64,000 bases of DNA from Streptomyces tuirus (GTDB lineage Bacteria; Actinomycetota; Actinomycetes; Streptomycetales; Streptomycetaceae), in NCBI GenBank assembly GCA_018195615.1, contig JAGTPG010000002.1, positions 2,422,501-2,486,500 on the forward strand, read 5' to 3'. The notes beneath the pieces were generated by a model that saw only the letters and a program-made list of their open reading frames with translations, was not told the DNA's origin and made no database searches. Shown here piece by piece: positions 33,219 through 43,234 of the stretch. How positions within the stretch are numbered: the first letter of the stretch is position 1; each line of letters opens with the position of its first letter. Both the position numbers and the translations under genes were made by a program.

Positions 33219-34495
33219 TTGGCGTCCCCCTCGATCTCGGCGGTGCCGGAGGCGTCCTCGGAGACCTCGGCGTCGGTGTCGTACAGGCCGAAGTAGCGGG
33301 CGGCGGTGTCCATGTCCTTGTCCCCGCGGCCGGACAGGTTGACCACGATCAGCCCGTCCTTGCCCAGCTCCCGGCCGACCTCCAGGGCGCCGGCCAGCGC
33401 GTGGGCGCTCTCGATGGCCGGGATGATGCCCTCGGTGCGGGACAGCAGACGCAGGGCCTGCATGGCCGCGTCGTCGGTGACCGCGCGGTACTCACCGCGG
33501 CCGGTGTCCTTGAGGTAGGAGTGCTCGGGACCGATGCCCGGGTAGTCCAGGCCGGCCGAGATCGAGTACGGCTCGGTGATCTGGCCCTCGTCGTCCTGGA
33601 GGACGTAACTGCGGGAGCCGTGCAGGATGCCGGGCTCTCCGGCGGTCAGGGTCGCCGCGTGCTCGCCGGTGTCGACGCCGTGGCCGGCCGGCTCGCAGCC
33701 GATGAGGCGGACGTCGGTGTCCGGGATGAAGGCGTGGAAAAGGCCGATGGCGTTGGAGCCGCCGCCGACGCAGGCGATCGCCGCGTCGGGGAGGCGTCCG
33801 GCACGCTCCAGGAGCTGGCGGCGGGTCTCCACGCCGATGACCCGGTGGAAGTCGCGGACCATGGCCGGGAAGGGGTGGGGGCCGGCGACCGTACCGAAGA
33901 GGTAGTGCGTGTGGTCGACGTTCGCGACCCAGTCGCGGAACGCCTCGTTGATGGCGTCCTTGAGGGTGCGGCTGCCGGACTTCACGGCGATGACCTCGGC
34001 GCCGAGCATGCGCATGCGGGCGACGTTGAGGGCCTGGCGCTGGGTGTCGATCTCGCCCATGTAGATCGTGCACTCGAGGCCGAAGAGGGCACAGGCGGTG
34101 GCCGTGGCGACGCCGTGCTGGCCGGCGCCCGTCTCGGCGATGACCCGGGTCTTGCCCATGCGCTTGGTGAGCAGGGCCTGGCCGAGCACGTTGTTGATCT
34201 TGTGGGAGCCGGTGTGGTTGAGGTCCTCGCGCTTGAGGAAGACGCGGGCGCCTCCGGCGTGCTCGGCGAAGCGGGGCACCTCCGTGAGCGCCGAGGGGCG
34301 GCCGGTGTAGTTGACCAGGAGGTCGTCGAGTTCCTTGGCGAACTCGGGGTCGTGCTTGGCCTTGTCGTACTCGACGGCCACCTCGTCGACTGCTGCGACG
34401 AGGGCCTCCGGGATGAACTTGCCGCCGAAGGCCCGAAGTAGCCTTCGGGTTGGGGGTTTGACCCTCGGGTCGGGGATGAAGAACTGACTGGGCAT
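33215..34495 (-). CDS. trpB: Tryptophan synthase beta chain, N-terminus scrambled by three compensating deletions
   Basis: PLP enzyme joining indole and serine. The Lys site LKREDLNHTGSHKINN, GAGQHGVATA and the phosphate loop CVGGGSNAIG are all intact. The frame appears open throughout, but residues 11-20 read RVKPPTRRLLR where the family has EGQ-PNPEGYFG. Three single bases are missing near 34467, 34448 and 34432; together they restore frame, so the protein looks intact but is one residue short and wrong over about 11 residues. Corrected length 427 aa. ATG at 34495. Stop overlaps the trpA start. Confidence 0.95.
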   Translation of the reverse strand: MPSQFFIPDPRVKPPTRRLLRAFGGKFIPEALVAAVDEVAVEYDKAKHDPEFAKELDDLLVNYTGRPSALTEVPRFAEHAGGARVFLKREDLNHTGSHKINNVLGQALLTKRMGKTRVIAETGAGQHGVATATACALFGLECTIYMGEIDTQRQALNVARMRMLGAEVIAVKSGSRTLKDAINEAFRDWVANVDHTHYLFGTVAGPHPFPAMVRDFHRVIGVETRRQLLERAGRLPDAAIACVGGGSNAIGLFHAFIPDTDVRLIGCEPAGHGVDTGEHAATLTAGEPGILHGSRSYVLQDDEGQITEPYSISAGLDYPGIGPEHSYLKDTGRGEYRAVTDDAAMQALRLLSRTEGIIPAIESAHALAGALEVGRELGKDGLIVVNLSGRGDKDMDTAARYFGLYDTDAEVSEDASGTAEIEGDAK

Positions 34496-34529
34496 GCGGA
34501 AACCTTCACGGTGAGTGTGTGAATGTGCA

Positions 34530-34772
34530 CTAATCGCCGTGGGGGCAGGGGTTCTCAGTCGGCTGCGGGACCGCTGTGGCCGTTCGCGCAGTTCCCCGCG
34601 CCCCAAGAGAAGGGCGCTGCCATCGCATGCCGTTCACCTGGCCCGGCTCGTCACCGATGACGTACCGGACACGGCGGCCATGGACCCGGCGGGCGGGTGC
34701 GCGGCAGCCGCGGGGGCGGCAGCCGCGCGCGAGGCGGGCGTACCGGTCCACGGTCGTCATGGTGAGAGTCAT
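34530..34772 (-). CDS. trpM: TrpM-like small protein between trpC and trpB
   Basis: 80-aa reading frame, basic and Arg/Cys-rich at the start (RYARLARGCRPRGCRAPARR, then HGRRVRYVIGDEPGQ). Position and sequence agree with my memory of S. coelicolor TrpM, a small regulator (about 63 aa) of tryptophan production and development. The last 25 or so residues are encoded by what looks like a dispersed intergenic repeat (34560-34604), so the tail may be acquired. Start ATG at 34772 or 34760. It lies 21 bp after trpC and 34 bp before trpB on the same strand. Confidence 0.6.
   Translation of the reverse strand: MTLTMTTVDRYARLARGCRPRGCRAPARRVHGRRVRYVIGDEPGQVNGMRWQRPSLGARGTARTATAVPQPTENPCPHGD
34560..34604. 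repeat. Dispersed Streptomyces intergenic repeat
   Basis: GGCTGCGGGACCGCTG and TTCGCGCAGTTCCCCGCG followed by CCCC match, from memory, a short repeat scattered between genes in many Streptomyces chromosomes. Here it underlies the C-terminal codons of the TrpM-like frame on the other strand. Identification is by recall, not by search. Confidence 0.5.
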
Positions 34773-34793
34773 CGGGGCAAGCCTAGCGGGTGA

Positions 34794-35603
34794 TCAGCCC
34801 CGGCCGTGCCGGAGTGCGGGATGTTCGCCCGCCGCCACCAGGTCGGAGACCGCCGTCTTGGGGTCCTTGCCGGTGACCAGGGACTCGCCGACCAGGACCG
34901 CGTCGGCGCCGGCGTTGGCGTAGGCGATGAGGTCGTGCGGGCCGCGGACGCCGGACTCGGCGATCTTGATGATGTGGTCGGGGATCTCCGGCGCCACGCG
35001 CTCGAAGGTGCCGCGATCGACCTCGAGGGTCTTGAGGTTGCGCGCGTTGACACCGATCACGCGGGCGCCCGCGTCGACCGCGCGCTCGACCTCGTCCTCG
35101 TCGTGCACCTCGACGAGCGGGGTGAGCCCGATGGACTCGGCGCGCTCGATGAGGGACTCCAGGGCGGGCTGGTCGAGTGCGGCGACGATCAGCAGGACGA
35201 CGTCGGCGCCGTAGGCGCGGGCCTCCCACAGCTGGTACGACGTGACGATGAAGTCCTTGCGCAGGACCGGGATGTCCACGCGGGCGCGGACGGCCTCCAG
35301 GTCGGCGAGCGAGCCGCCGAAGCGGCGCTGTTCGGTGAGGACGGAGATGACGGCCGCGCCGCCCGCCTCGTAGTCCGCGGCGAGTCCGGCCGGGTCGGCG
35401 ATCGCGGCCAGCGCGCCCTTGGACGGGCTGGAGCGCTTGACCTCGCAGATCACCTTGACGCCGTCGCCGCGCAGGGCGGCCGCGCCGTCCTTGGCCGCGG
35501 GAGCCTTCGCCGCGCGCTCCTTGAGCTCGTCGAGGCTGACGCGCGCCTGCCGCTCCGCGAGGTCGGCACGGACTCCGTCGATGATCTCGTCGAGCACACT
35601 CAC
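34794..35603 (-). CDS. trpC: Indole-3-glycerol phosphate synthase
   Basis: Intact 269-aa barrel enzyme that closes the indole ring from CdRP. VKVICEVKRSSPSKGALA carries the catalytic Glu/Lys, then ISVLTEQRRFGGSLADLE, VLRKDFIVTSYQLWEARAYG (Lys), TPLVEVHDEDEV, IGVNARNLKTLEVD and IAESGVRGPHD. GTG at 35603 (VSVLDEIID) follows GGAAGGGGGC and gives the family length; the 32 upstream in-frame codons show no similarity. First gene of the trpC-M-B-A set. Confidence 0.97.
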   Translation of the reverse strand: MSVLDEIIDGVRADLAERQARVSLDELKERAAKAPAAKDGAAALRGDGVKVICEVKRSSPSKGALAAIADPAGLAADYEAGGAAVISVLTEQRRFGGSLADLEAVRARVDIPVLRKDFIVTSYQLWEARAYGADVVLLIVAALDQPALESLIERAESIGLTPLVEVHDEDEVERAVDAGARVIGVNARNLKTLEVDRGTFERVAPEIPDHIIKIAESGVRGPHDLIAYANAGADAVLVGESLVTGKDPKTAVSDLVAAGEHPALRHGRG

Positions 35604-35743
35604 GCGAGCGGCCCCCTTCCAGACGCTTGACAGTTCCAGAGAACGATCGAAAAACCGATGGTCACTGCGATGGTATCCGCAGCGGGGCGTAGGCCTCACA
35701 TCCGGTTGACGCCGGTCCCACTACCTGGACATCCGCTGGTTGA

Positions 35744-36178
35744 TCAAGGATGGAGCCAGCCTCCGAAGGGCAGGTTCCGGACAACGGTGAAGACCAGCAG
35801 CAACGCGCCGAGGCTCCACACCAGCCCCGGGCGGGGGTCGATCCGCATGGCACGCCCGCGCACCACGTGGACCACCCATACGGTCCACAGCACGGCGAAG
35901 GCCAGATAGCCGAGGACGGCGAGCGCGTTGGCGTGCAGTGCCGCCGGGAGGTCGCCGTGGACGAACGCGTGCGCGCTGCGCAGTCCGCCGCAGCCGGGGC
36001 AGTACAGGCCCGTGTAGTGCAGCAGCGGGCAGACGGGGTAGTGGCCGGGTTCGTTGGGGTCGACGGCGCCCACGTAGGCGAAGGCGGCGGCGACGGCCGC
36101 GAGCACCCCGGCGGGGACGGCCAGGCGGCCCGGGACGCTGTGCGTCGCCCTTCGGCTGTCGGCGTTCACGGTAGGCAT
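35744..36178 (-). CDS. DUF2752 membrane protein
   Basis: Intact 144-aa protein with about four membrane helices. DUF2752 is recognised by YCPGCGGLRSAHAFVHGD preceded by CPLLHYTG; the family has conserved Cys/Gly around CPGCG and no known function. ATG at 36178. It is on the same strand as trpC and trpE, and a long hairpin just upstream separates it from the HGxxPAAW gene. Confidence 0.82.
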   Translation of the reverse strand: MPTVNADSRRATHSVPGRLAVPAGVLAAVAAAFAYVGAVDPNEPGHYPVCPLLHYTGLYCPGCGGLRSAHAFVHGDLPAALHANALAVLGYLAFAVLWTVWVVHVVRGRAMRIDPRPGLVWSLGALLLVFTVVRNLPFGGWLHP

Positions 36179-36190
36179 TGTGCCCCCGCA

Positions 36191-36240
36191 CGCACGAGGG
36201 GCAGTCCCGGCACCCTGGTGCCGGGACCGCCCCTCGTGCG
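36191..36240. terminator. Long hairpin between two minus-strand genes
   Basis: 24-base arms (CGCACGAGGGGC then GTCCCGGCACC) with one mismatch and a 2-base loop. It lies 24 bp past the stop of the HGxxPAAW gene and 13 bp before the DUF2752 start codon. It is a very strong terminator, or possibly a processing hairpin, that splits the operon. Confidence 0.8.
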
Positions 36241-36263
36241 ACAGCGCGGTGTCCCCGCCGGGG

Positions 36264-36515
36264 TCAGCCCTCGGCGCGCGCCGGTTCGCGGTCGCCCGTC
36301 ATCCGGTGCGGCTGGTGCAGGTCCTTGGGCTGGCCCAGGCCCATCATCCGCATGACGGCGCCGACGACACCGCCGAGCAGCACGACCACCATGCCCGCCC
36401 AGAAGCCCGCCGGCTGGTCCATCACCATGAACGCGCCCGCGACGCAGAAACCGATGAAGGCGATCGTGACACCGGTCCAGGCGGCCGGGGTGTGACCGTG
36501 GCTGCTGCCCGCCAT
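36264..36515 (-). CDS. HGxxPAAW-motif small membrane protein
   Basis: Intact 83-aa protein with the N-terminal motif HGHTPAAWTG that names the family, then two membrane helices (VTIAFIGFCVAGAFMVM and FWAGMVVVLLGGVVGAVM) and a polar tail. Actinobacterial family, function unknown; it is regularly found near trp genes. ATG at 36515 with GAGGAG six bases upstream. Confidence 0.8.
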   Translation of the reverse strand: MAGSSHGHTPAAWTGVTIAFIGFCVAGAFMVMDQPAGFWAGMVVVLLGGVVGAVMRMMGLGQPKDLHQPHRMTGDREPARAEG

Positions 36516-36591
36516 TGCTTGCTCCTCGTTGCTGTGTGCGTGTCTGAGCAGGACGCTCGGGCCCATTGTCCCGCACGCACGGGTGAGTGGT

Positions 36592-36622
36592 GAGCGGGGG
36601 TGCTCCTCGGGTGCCCCCGCTC
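36592..36622. terminator. Probable hairpin terminator after the Trp-associated membrane protein gene
   Basis: GAGCGGGGG and CCCCCGCTC, a 9-bp stem with a 13-base loop, 5 bp beyond the stop of the minus-strand gene that ends at 36627. Confidence 0.55.
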
Positions 36623-36626
36623 GGGC

Positions 36627-37258
36627 TCAGGCTCCCGTCGGGTCCTCGCCCCGGTCGAGTGCCTTCCACAGGTCCTCGGGCCGGTCCGGGTCGGCGGCGG
36701 GGCCTTGCGGCGCGGCTGGGGCGTGCCGCCCCGCTCGTAGCGGCCGGACATCGCGGGCCAGAGCCGGCCGTAGCGCAGGGCGAGCAGTCCGGCCAGCAGG
36801 AGCAGGACGCCGCCGACGGCCGCGACGTACGGCCAGGCGGTGTGGCTGAGGGCGTCCACGGAGGCGGAGGCGTCGCCGGAGGCCTCCGCGGCCTTCTCGT
36901 CGAGGGCGGAGCCGTCGGTGGCGCCGATCAGGGCGGCGGCGACGGTGCCGGCGCCGGACAGCGCCAGCAGCGCGGCCACGACGACGCGGCCGGCCCGGCG
37001 GACGGCGAAGACGGCGACGAGCGCGGCGAGGCCCACTATGGCGAGCGCCGCGGGGACGCCCGTGACGTCGCTGCCCTTGGCGGTCAGGGGGAAGGCGCCG
37101 CCGGCCACCGTCGCGGTGCCCTCCGCCCATTGCTGCCGGGTGGCGAGCAGCGCCACGGCCGCGCCGAGCGCGCCGCACAGCAGCGCGACGGCGAGGCTCC
37201 GGCGGCCGGCCCGGGCGGATCCGGCGGCTTCGGAACGGGGGTGAGGTACAGCAGTCAC
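36627..37258 (-). CDS. Trp biosynthesis-associated membrane protein (TIGR02234 type), one frame break
   Basis: Protein of about 210 aa with four predicted membrane helices (LAVALLCGALGAAVALLA, ALAIVGLAALVAVFAV, VVVAALLALSGAGTVAAALI, PYVAAVGGVLLLLAGLLAL), followed by a polar tail ending RPEDLWKALDRGEDPTGA. Such proteins regularly accompany actinobacterial trp genes; the role is unproven. Break near 36700 in the tail (RKAP/AADPDRPEDLW). GTG at 37258 preferred; 37267 is possible. It lies 49 bp after trpE. Confidence 0.8.
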
Positions 37259-37307
37259 ATACCCCACTATCGCCTGGACCCCGGCGAACCGTCACCCGGG
37301 GTTCATC

Positions 37308-38785
<1,478 letters not shown>

Positions 38786-38796
38786 GGCGGCTGACC

Positions 38797-39191
38797 TTAC
38801 TGATCCGTGGCGGGGACGTCGGAGCCGCCGTCCTTGAGGAGCACGTCCTCGTCGAAGCAGGTGCGCGCGCCGGTGTGGCACGCGGCGCCGATCTGGTCGA
38901 CCTTCACCAGGATCGTGTCGGCGTCGCAGTCCAGGGCGACGGACTTCACCCACTGGAAGTGGCCGGAGGTGTCGCCCTTGACCCAGTACTCCTGGCGGCT
39001 GCGGGACCAGTACGTGCACCGGCCGGTGGTCAGGGTGCGATGCAGGGCCTCGTCGTCCATCCAGCCGAGCATCAGCACCTCGTTGGTGTCGTACTGCTGG
39101 GCGATGGCGGGCAGGAGGCCGTCGGCGCTGCGCTTGAGGCGGGCGGCGATCTCCGGGGCGAGACGGCTGGGCCGGGGGACGTGCTGGTCAT
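38797..39191 (-). CDS. hisI: Phosphoribosyl-AMP cyclohydrolase, one frame break near start
   Basis: Histidine biosynthesis step 3, 131 aa corrected. Motifs: EVLMLGWMDDEALHRTL, TYWSRSRQEYWVKGDTSGH and the zinc/metal sites DCDADTILVKVDQIGAACHTG and RTCF. Reading from ATG 39191 (MTSTSP) the frame is lost within about 6 codons in a C-run near 39176, then continues RPSRLAPEIAARLKRS. Because the break is near the start, automatic callers may pick a false upstream start. It runs directly into trpE. Confidence 0.9.
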
Positions 39192-39309
39192 GCGGACCAT
39201 TGTGCCGCGCGCCACTGACACGCCAGGTGCGCTGTCCACTGGGCGGACCGGCGTCGCCGGGCACGGCACGTCCGCTGGGCTGACCGGGGGCCGGTCGTAG
39301 GCTGGCCGC

Positions 39310-39944
39310 ATGTCGACCCATGCCAAGCGTGAACGACTTCTCCTCGCCGACCTGTTGGAGACCGCGGGCCCGGACGCGCCCACCCTCTGCGAGGGCTGGA
39401 CGACCCGGGACCTCGCCGCGCACGTGGTGGTGCGCGAGCGCCGCCCGGACGCCGCCGGCGGGATACTGATCAAGCAGCTCGCGCCGCGCCTGGACCGGGT
39501 GATGGCGGAGTACACGGACAAGCCGTACGAGGAGTTGATCCAGCTGATCCGTACGGGCCCGCCGCGGTTCTCCCCTTCTCCCTGAAGCCGGTCGACGAGG
39601 CGTCGAACATCATCGAGTTCTACGTCCACACGGAGGACGTCCGCCGCGCCCAGTCCGACTGGTCCCCGCGCGAGCTCGATCCGGTCTTCCAGGACGCCCT
39701 GTGGTCCCGTCTGGAACGCACGGCCCGTCTGATGGGCCGCGGCGTGCCGACGGGCCTGGTGCTGCGCCGCCCGGACGGCCAGACGGTGGTCGCCCATCGC
39801 GGCGCACCGGTGGTCACGGTGACCGGTGAGCCGTCCGAGCTGGTGCTGTTCTCGTACGGCCGGCAGAGCAAGGCGAAGGTCGAGCTGGACGGTGACGAGG
39901 ACGCGATCGCGAAGCTGCACGAGACGAAGCAGCTGGGGATCTGA
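39310..39944 (+). CDS. TIGR03085-type (DinB-like) metal-binding protein, one frame break
   Basis: Four-helix DinB/mycothiol-dependent maleylpyruvate isomerase superfamily protein, 211 aa corrected. The N-terminus has LCEGWTTRDLAAHVVVRERRPD, where the first metal-ligand His sits; IIEFYVHTEDVRRAQ in the middle carries the other. Such enzymes use mycothiol in actinomycetes; the exact reaction is unknown. Break near 39572 (PRFSP/FSLKPVDE). Transcribed against the surrounding his genes, ending 15 bp from the hisF stop. Confidence 0.82.
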
Positions 39945-39959
39945 GCCGGGGGCCGGGCG

Positions 39960-40715
39960 TCACCTCACGGGGTGCCCGGCCTCCCGCAGCGTCTCCTTGA
40001 CCTGGCCGATCCGCAGGTCTCCGAAGTGGAACACCGACGCCGCCAGCACGGCGTCCGCGCCCGCCTCGATGGCCGGCGGGAAGTCCGTCAGCCTGCCCGC
40101 GCCGCCCGAGGCGATGACCGGGAGGGTGACGTGCTTGCGTACGGCCCGGATCATCTCCAGGTCGTAGCCGTCCTTGGTGCCGTCGGCGTCCATCGAGTTG
40201 AGCAGGATCTCGCCGGCGCCCAGTTCGGCCGCCCGGTGGGCCCACTCGACGGCGTCGATGCCGGTGCCCTTGCGGCCACCGTGGGTGGTGACCTCGAAGG
40301 AGCCGGACTCGGTGCGGCGCGCGTCCACCGAGAGGACCAGGACCTGGCGGCCGAAGCGTTCGGCGATCTCGCGGATCAGGTCGGGGCGGGCGATGGCGGC
40401 GGTGTTGACGCCGACCTTGTCCGCGCCCGCCCGCAGCAGCTTGTCGACGTCCTCGGCGGTGCGGACGCCGCCGCCGACGGTGAGCGGGATGAACACCTGC
40501 TCGGCCGTGCGGCGCACCACGTCGTACGTGGTCTCGCGGTTGCCCGACGAGGCGGTGATGTCGAGGAACGTCAGCTCGTCGGCGCCCTCGGTGTCGTACA
40601 CCTTGGCCATCTCGACGGGGTCGCCCGCGTCGCGCAGGTTCTGGAAGTTGACGCCCTTGACGACCCGGCCGTTGTCCACGTCCAGGCAGGGGATGACTCG
40701 GACCGCCAGGGTCAT
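39960..40715 (-). CDS. hisF: Imidazole glycerol phosphate synthase cyclase subunit
   Basis: Intact 251-aa barrel with the catalytic Asp in VIPCLDVDNGRVVKGVNF, the second in LNSMDADGTKDGYD, and phosphate-binding GGGVRTAEDV and ASGGAGR. It works with HisH, which delivers ammonia. ATG at 40715 overlaps the stop of the RidA gene (ATGA). Confidence 0.97.
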   Translation of the reverse strand: MTLAVRVIPCLDVDNGRVVKGVNFQNLRDAGDPVEMAKVYDTEGADELTFLDITASSGNRETTYDVVRRTAEQVFIPLTVGGGVRTAEDVDKLLRAGADKVGVNTAAIARPDLIREIAERFGRQVLVLSVDARRTESGSFEVTTHGGRKGTGIDAVEWAHRAAELGAGEILLNSMDADGTKDGYDLEMIRAVRKHVTLPVIASGGAGRLTDFPPAIEAGADAVLAASVFHFGDLRIGQVKETLREAGHPVR

Positions 40716-41116
40716 CAGGTCACGGCTCCTCTGAATGCTTCGATCTCCACGGACACCAGCACGCGCGGGTCGACGAACCCCTCCACCACCAGGAAGGTCG
40801 CGACCGGGCGCACGGTGTCGAACAGTTCCTTGTGGGCGCGGCCCACCTCGTCCAGATCCCGCGAGTGCGCCAGGTACACGCGCGTGCGGATCACCGACGC
40901 GGCGCCGAGCCCGAACTCGGCGATCGCGTCGAGCGCGCTGCTGAAGGCCACCTTCGCCTGCTCGTACGGGTCGCCCTCCCCGTACAGCACGTCGCCCTTG
41001 AAGGACGTGGTGCCTGCCACCAGCACGTGGTCGCCGGCCGCGACGGCGCGTGCGAAACCGAAGGACTCTTCCCAGGGACTTCCGCTCTGCACCCGCCGTA
41101 CGGCTTCGGACGTCAT
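40715..41116 (-). CDS. RidA/YjgF-like protein
   Basis: Intact 133-aa protein of the RidA superfamily, which hydrolyses reactive enamines/imines. Features: the N-terminal GSPWEESFGFARAV, VLVAGTTSF, VIRTRVYLAHSRDLDEVGRAH and the C-terminal VEIEAFRG. The strictly conserved Arg of the family is present (SVIRTRVYL). It sits between priA and hisF with ATGA overlaps at both ends, so its product may protect or serve histidine enzymes; this is inference from position. Confidence 0.85.
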   Translation of the reverse strand: MTSEAVRRVQSGSPWEESFGFARAVAAGDHVLVAGTTSFKGDVLYGEGDPYEQAKVAFSSALDAIAEFGLGAASVIRTRVYLAHSRDLDEVGRAHKELFDTVRPVATFLVVEGFVDPRVLVSVEIEAFRGAVT

Positions 41117-41839
41117 GACGACACTGCCTCCAGGGCCTCTTCAAGTGTGAACGCCTTCGCGTACAGCGCCTTCCCTACGATCGCGCCCTCGACACCGAGG
41201 GGCACGAGGCCGGCGATGGCCCGGAGGTCGTCCAGCGAGGAGACGCCGCCGGAGGCCACGACGGGCGGTCGGTGGCCGCGCAGACGTTCTTCAGCAGTTC
41301 CAGGTTGGGGCCCTGGAGCGTGCCGTCCTTGGCGATGTCCGTGACGACGTACCGGGCGCAGCCCTCCTGGTTGAGGCGCTCCAGCGTCTCGTAGAGGTCG
41401 CCGCCGTCGCGGGTCCAGCCGCGGCCGCGCAGGGTCGTGCCGCGTACGTCGAGACCGACGGCGATCTTGTCGCCGTGCTCGGCGATGACCTTGGCGACCC
41501 ACTCGGGGTCTCCAGGGCGGCAGTGCCGAGGTTCACCCGCGTGCAGCCGGTGGCGAGGGCGGCGGCGAGGGTGTCGTCGTCGCGGATGCCGCCGGACAGC
41601 TCCACCTTGATGTCCATCGCCTTGGTGACCTCGGCGATCAGCGCGCGGTTGTCGCCGGTGCCGAACGCGGCGTCGAGGTCGACCAGGTGCAGCCACTCGG
41701 CGCCGGACCGCTGCCAGGCGAGGGCCGCCTCCAGCGGGGAGCCGTAGGAGGTCTCCGTGCCGGACTCGCCGTGCACCAGGCGGACCGCCTGGCCGTCACG
41801 GACGTCGACGGCGGGGAGGAGTTCGAGCTTCGAGGCCAT
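41113..41839 (-). CDS. priA: Phosphoribosyl isomerase A (HisA/TrpF bifunctional), two frame breaks
   Basis: In actinomycetes this HisA homologue isomerises both ProFAR (histidine) and PRA (tryptophan) and replaces TrpF; no separate trpF is seen in the window, which agrees. Motifs: LLPAVDVRDGQAVRLVHGE (first catalytic Asp), VELSGGIRDDDTL, GLDVRGTTLRGRGWT, VTDIAKDGTLQGPN (second Asp) and ASGGVSSLDDLRAI. Breaks near 41504 (LETP/EWVAKVIA; now CCCCGAG) and 41264 (ATDRP/VVASGG). Corrected length 242 aa. ATG at 41839. Confidence 0.93.
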
Positions 41840-42483
41840 CAGAGGGTTCCGATCCAGTTGTTCAGCAGCTGCGCTCCGGCGTCGCCGGACTTCTCGGGGT
41901 GGAACTGCGTGGCCCACAGGGCGCCGTTCTCGACGGCCGCGACGAACGGCTTGCCGTGGGTGGACCAGGTGACCTTGGGGGCCTCCATGGCCGGGTTGTG
42001 CGTCTCCAGCGACCAGTCGTGGACGGCGTAGGAGTGCACGAAGTAGAAGCGGGCGTCCGCGTCCAGGCCGGCGAACAGCTGCGAGCCGGGCGCCGCGTCC
42101 ACGGTGTTCCAGCCCATGTGGGGCACGATCTCGGCCTGGAGCGGCTCGACGGAGCCGGGCCACTCGTCGAGGCCCTCGCTCTCCACGCCGTGTTCGATGC
42201 CGCGGGCGAAGAGGATCTGCATGCCGACGCAGATGCCCATGACGGGGCGGCCGCCGGAGAGCCGGCGGTCGACGATCCAGTCGCCGCGTGCCTCGCGCAG
42301 GCCCTTCATGCAGGAGGCGAAGGCGCCGACGCCGGGCACGAGCAGCCCGTCGGCGTTCATGGCCTTGTCGTAGTCACGGGTTATCTCGACGTCGGCTCCC
42401 GCCCGGGCGAGGGCACGCTCGGCGGAGCGGACGTTGCCGAAGCCGTAGTCGAAGACGACGACGCTCTTGCGGGGGGCGCTCAA
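41839..42483 (-). CDS. hisH: Imidazole glycerol phosphate synthase glutaminase subunit
   Basis: Class I glutamine amidotransferase, 214 aa, intact. Catalytic Cys in MGICVGMQILF, His in TQFHPEKSGDAG. I choose the TTG at 42483 (LSAPRKSVVVF): GGAGG is placed seven bases before it and it overlaps the stop of the small upstream gene (TTGA). The GTG at 42489 would put the same GGAGG directly against the start codon. Coupled to priA downstream. Confidence 0.95.
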   Translation of the reverse strand: MSAPRKSVVVFDYGFGNVRSAERALARAGADVEITRDYDKAMNADGLLVPGVGAFASCMKGLREARGDWIVDRRLSGGRPVMGICVGMQILFARGIEHGVESEGLDEWPGSVEPLQAEIVPHMGWNTVDAAPGSQLFAGLDADARFYFVHSYAVHDWSLETHNPAMEAPKVTWSTHGKPFVAAVENGALWATQFHPEKSGDAGAQLLNNWIGTL

Positions 42484-42644
42484 TTCCACACCTCCAGCCT
42501 CACGATGCCGGCCGCCAGGCACATCGCGGCGCCGATCGACAGCAGCACGATCAGGCCCTTGGGCATCTTCTGCTTGACGAAGGAGTAGATCCCGCCGACG
42601 AGGAACAGGCCGACGACGATCAGCAGGGTCGAGATGCCGTTCAC
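42480..42644 (-). CDS. Small membrane protein within the his operon
   Basis: 54-aa protein with two hydrophobic helices (ISTLLIVVGLFLVGGIYSFV and LIVLLSIGAAMCLAAGIV) joined by KQKMPKG. GTG at 42644 overlaps the hisB stop and its TGA overlaps the hisH TTG start, so it is a genuine, coupled member of the operon. Found in this place in other Streptomyces as I recall; no known function. Confidence 0.75.
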   Translation of the reverse strand: MNGISTLLIVVGLFLVGGIYSFVKQKMPKGLIVLLSIGAAMCLAAGIVRLEVWN

Positions 42645-43234
42645 AGGGCGCCCTTCGTGGACGGGAGGATGCCGGCCGCGCGCGGGTCCCGCTCGGAGGC
42701 GTAGCGCAGGGCCCGGGCGAGGGCCTTGAACTGGCACTCGACGATGTGGTGGGCGTTGCGCCCGTAGGGCACGTGCACGTGCAGGGCGATCTGGGCCTGG
42801 GCCACGAAGGACTCCAGGATGTGCCGCGTCATGGTGGTGTCGTACTCGCCGATCATCGGCGCCATCTTCTCGGGCTCGGTGTGCACGAGGTACGGGCGGC
42901 CGGACAGGTCCACGGTGACCTGGGCGAGGGACTCGTCCAGCGGGACCGTGCAGTTGCCGAAGCGGTAGATGCCGACCTTGTCGCCGAGGGCCTGCTTGAA
43001 GGCGGCGCCGAGCGCGAGGGCGGTGTCCTCGATGGTGTGGTGCGAGTCGATGTGCAGGTCGCCCTCGGTCTTCACGGTCAGGTCGAACAGGCCGTGCCGG
43101 CCGAGCTGGTCGAGCATGTGGTCGTAGAAGCCGACGCCTGTCGACACGTCGACCTTGCCGGACCCGTCGAGGTCGATCTCGACGAGCACCGACGTCTCCT
43201 TGGTGACTCGCTCCACGCGTCCCACGCGGCTCAT
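42641..43234 (-). CDS. hisB: Imidazoleglycerol-phosphate dehydratase
   Basis: Intact 197-aa single-function dehydratase (no phosphatase domain, as usual outside enterics). Metal-binding repeats: STGVGFYDHMLDQLGRHG, IDSHHTIEDTALALG and the second set HILESFVAQAQIALHVH and GRNAHHIVECQFKALARAL. Start at 43234 overlaps the hisC stop. Confidence 0.97.
   Translation of the reverse strand: MSRVGRVERVTKETSVLVEIDLDGSGKVDVSTGVGFYDHMLDQLGRHGLFDLTVKTEGDLHIDSHHTIEDTALALGAAFKQALGDKVGIYRFGNCTVPLDESLAQVTVDLSGRPYLVHTEPEKMAPMIGEYDTTMTRHILESFVAQAQIALHVHVPYGRNAHHIVECQFKALARALRYASERDPRAAGILPSTKGAL

Noticed and set aside
38786..38796. Tryptophan attenuator before trpE
   Set aside because: Only 11 bp separate hisI and trpE; no Trp-rich leader peptide or competing hairpins fit.
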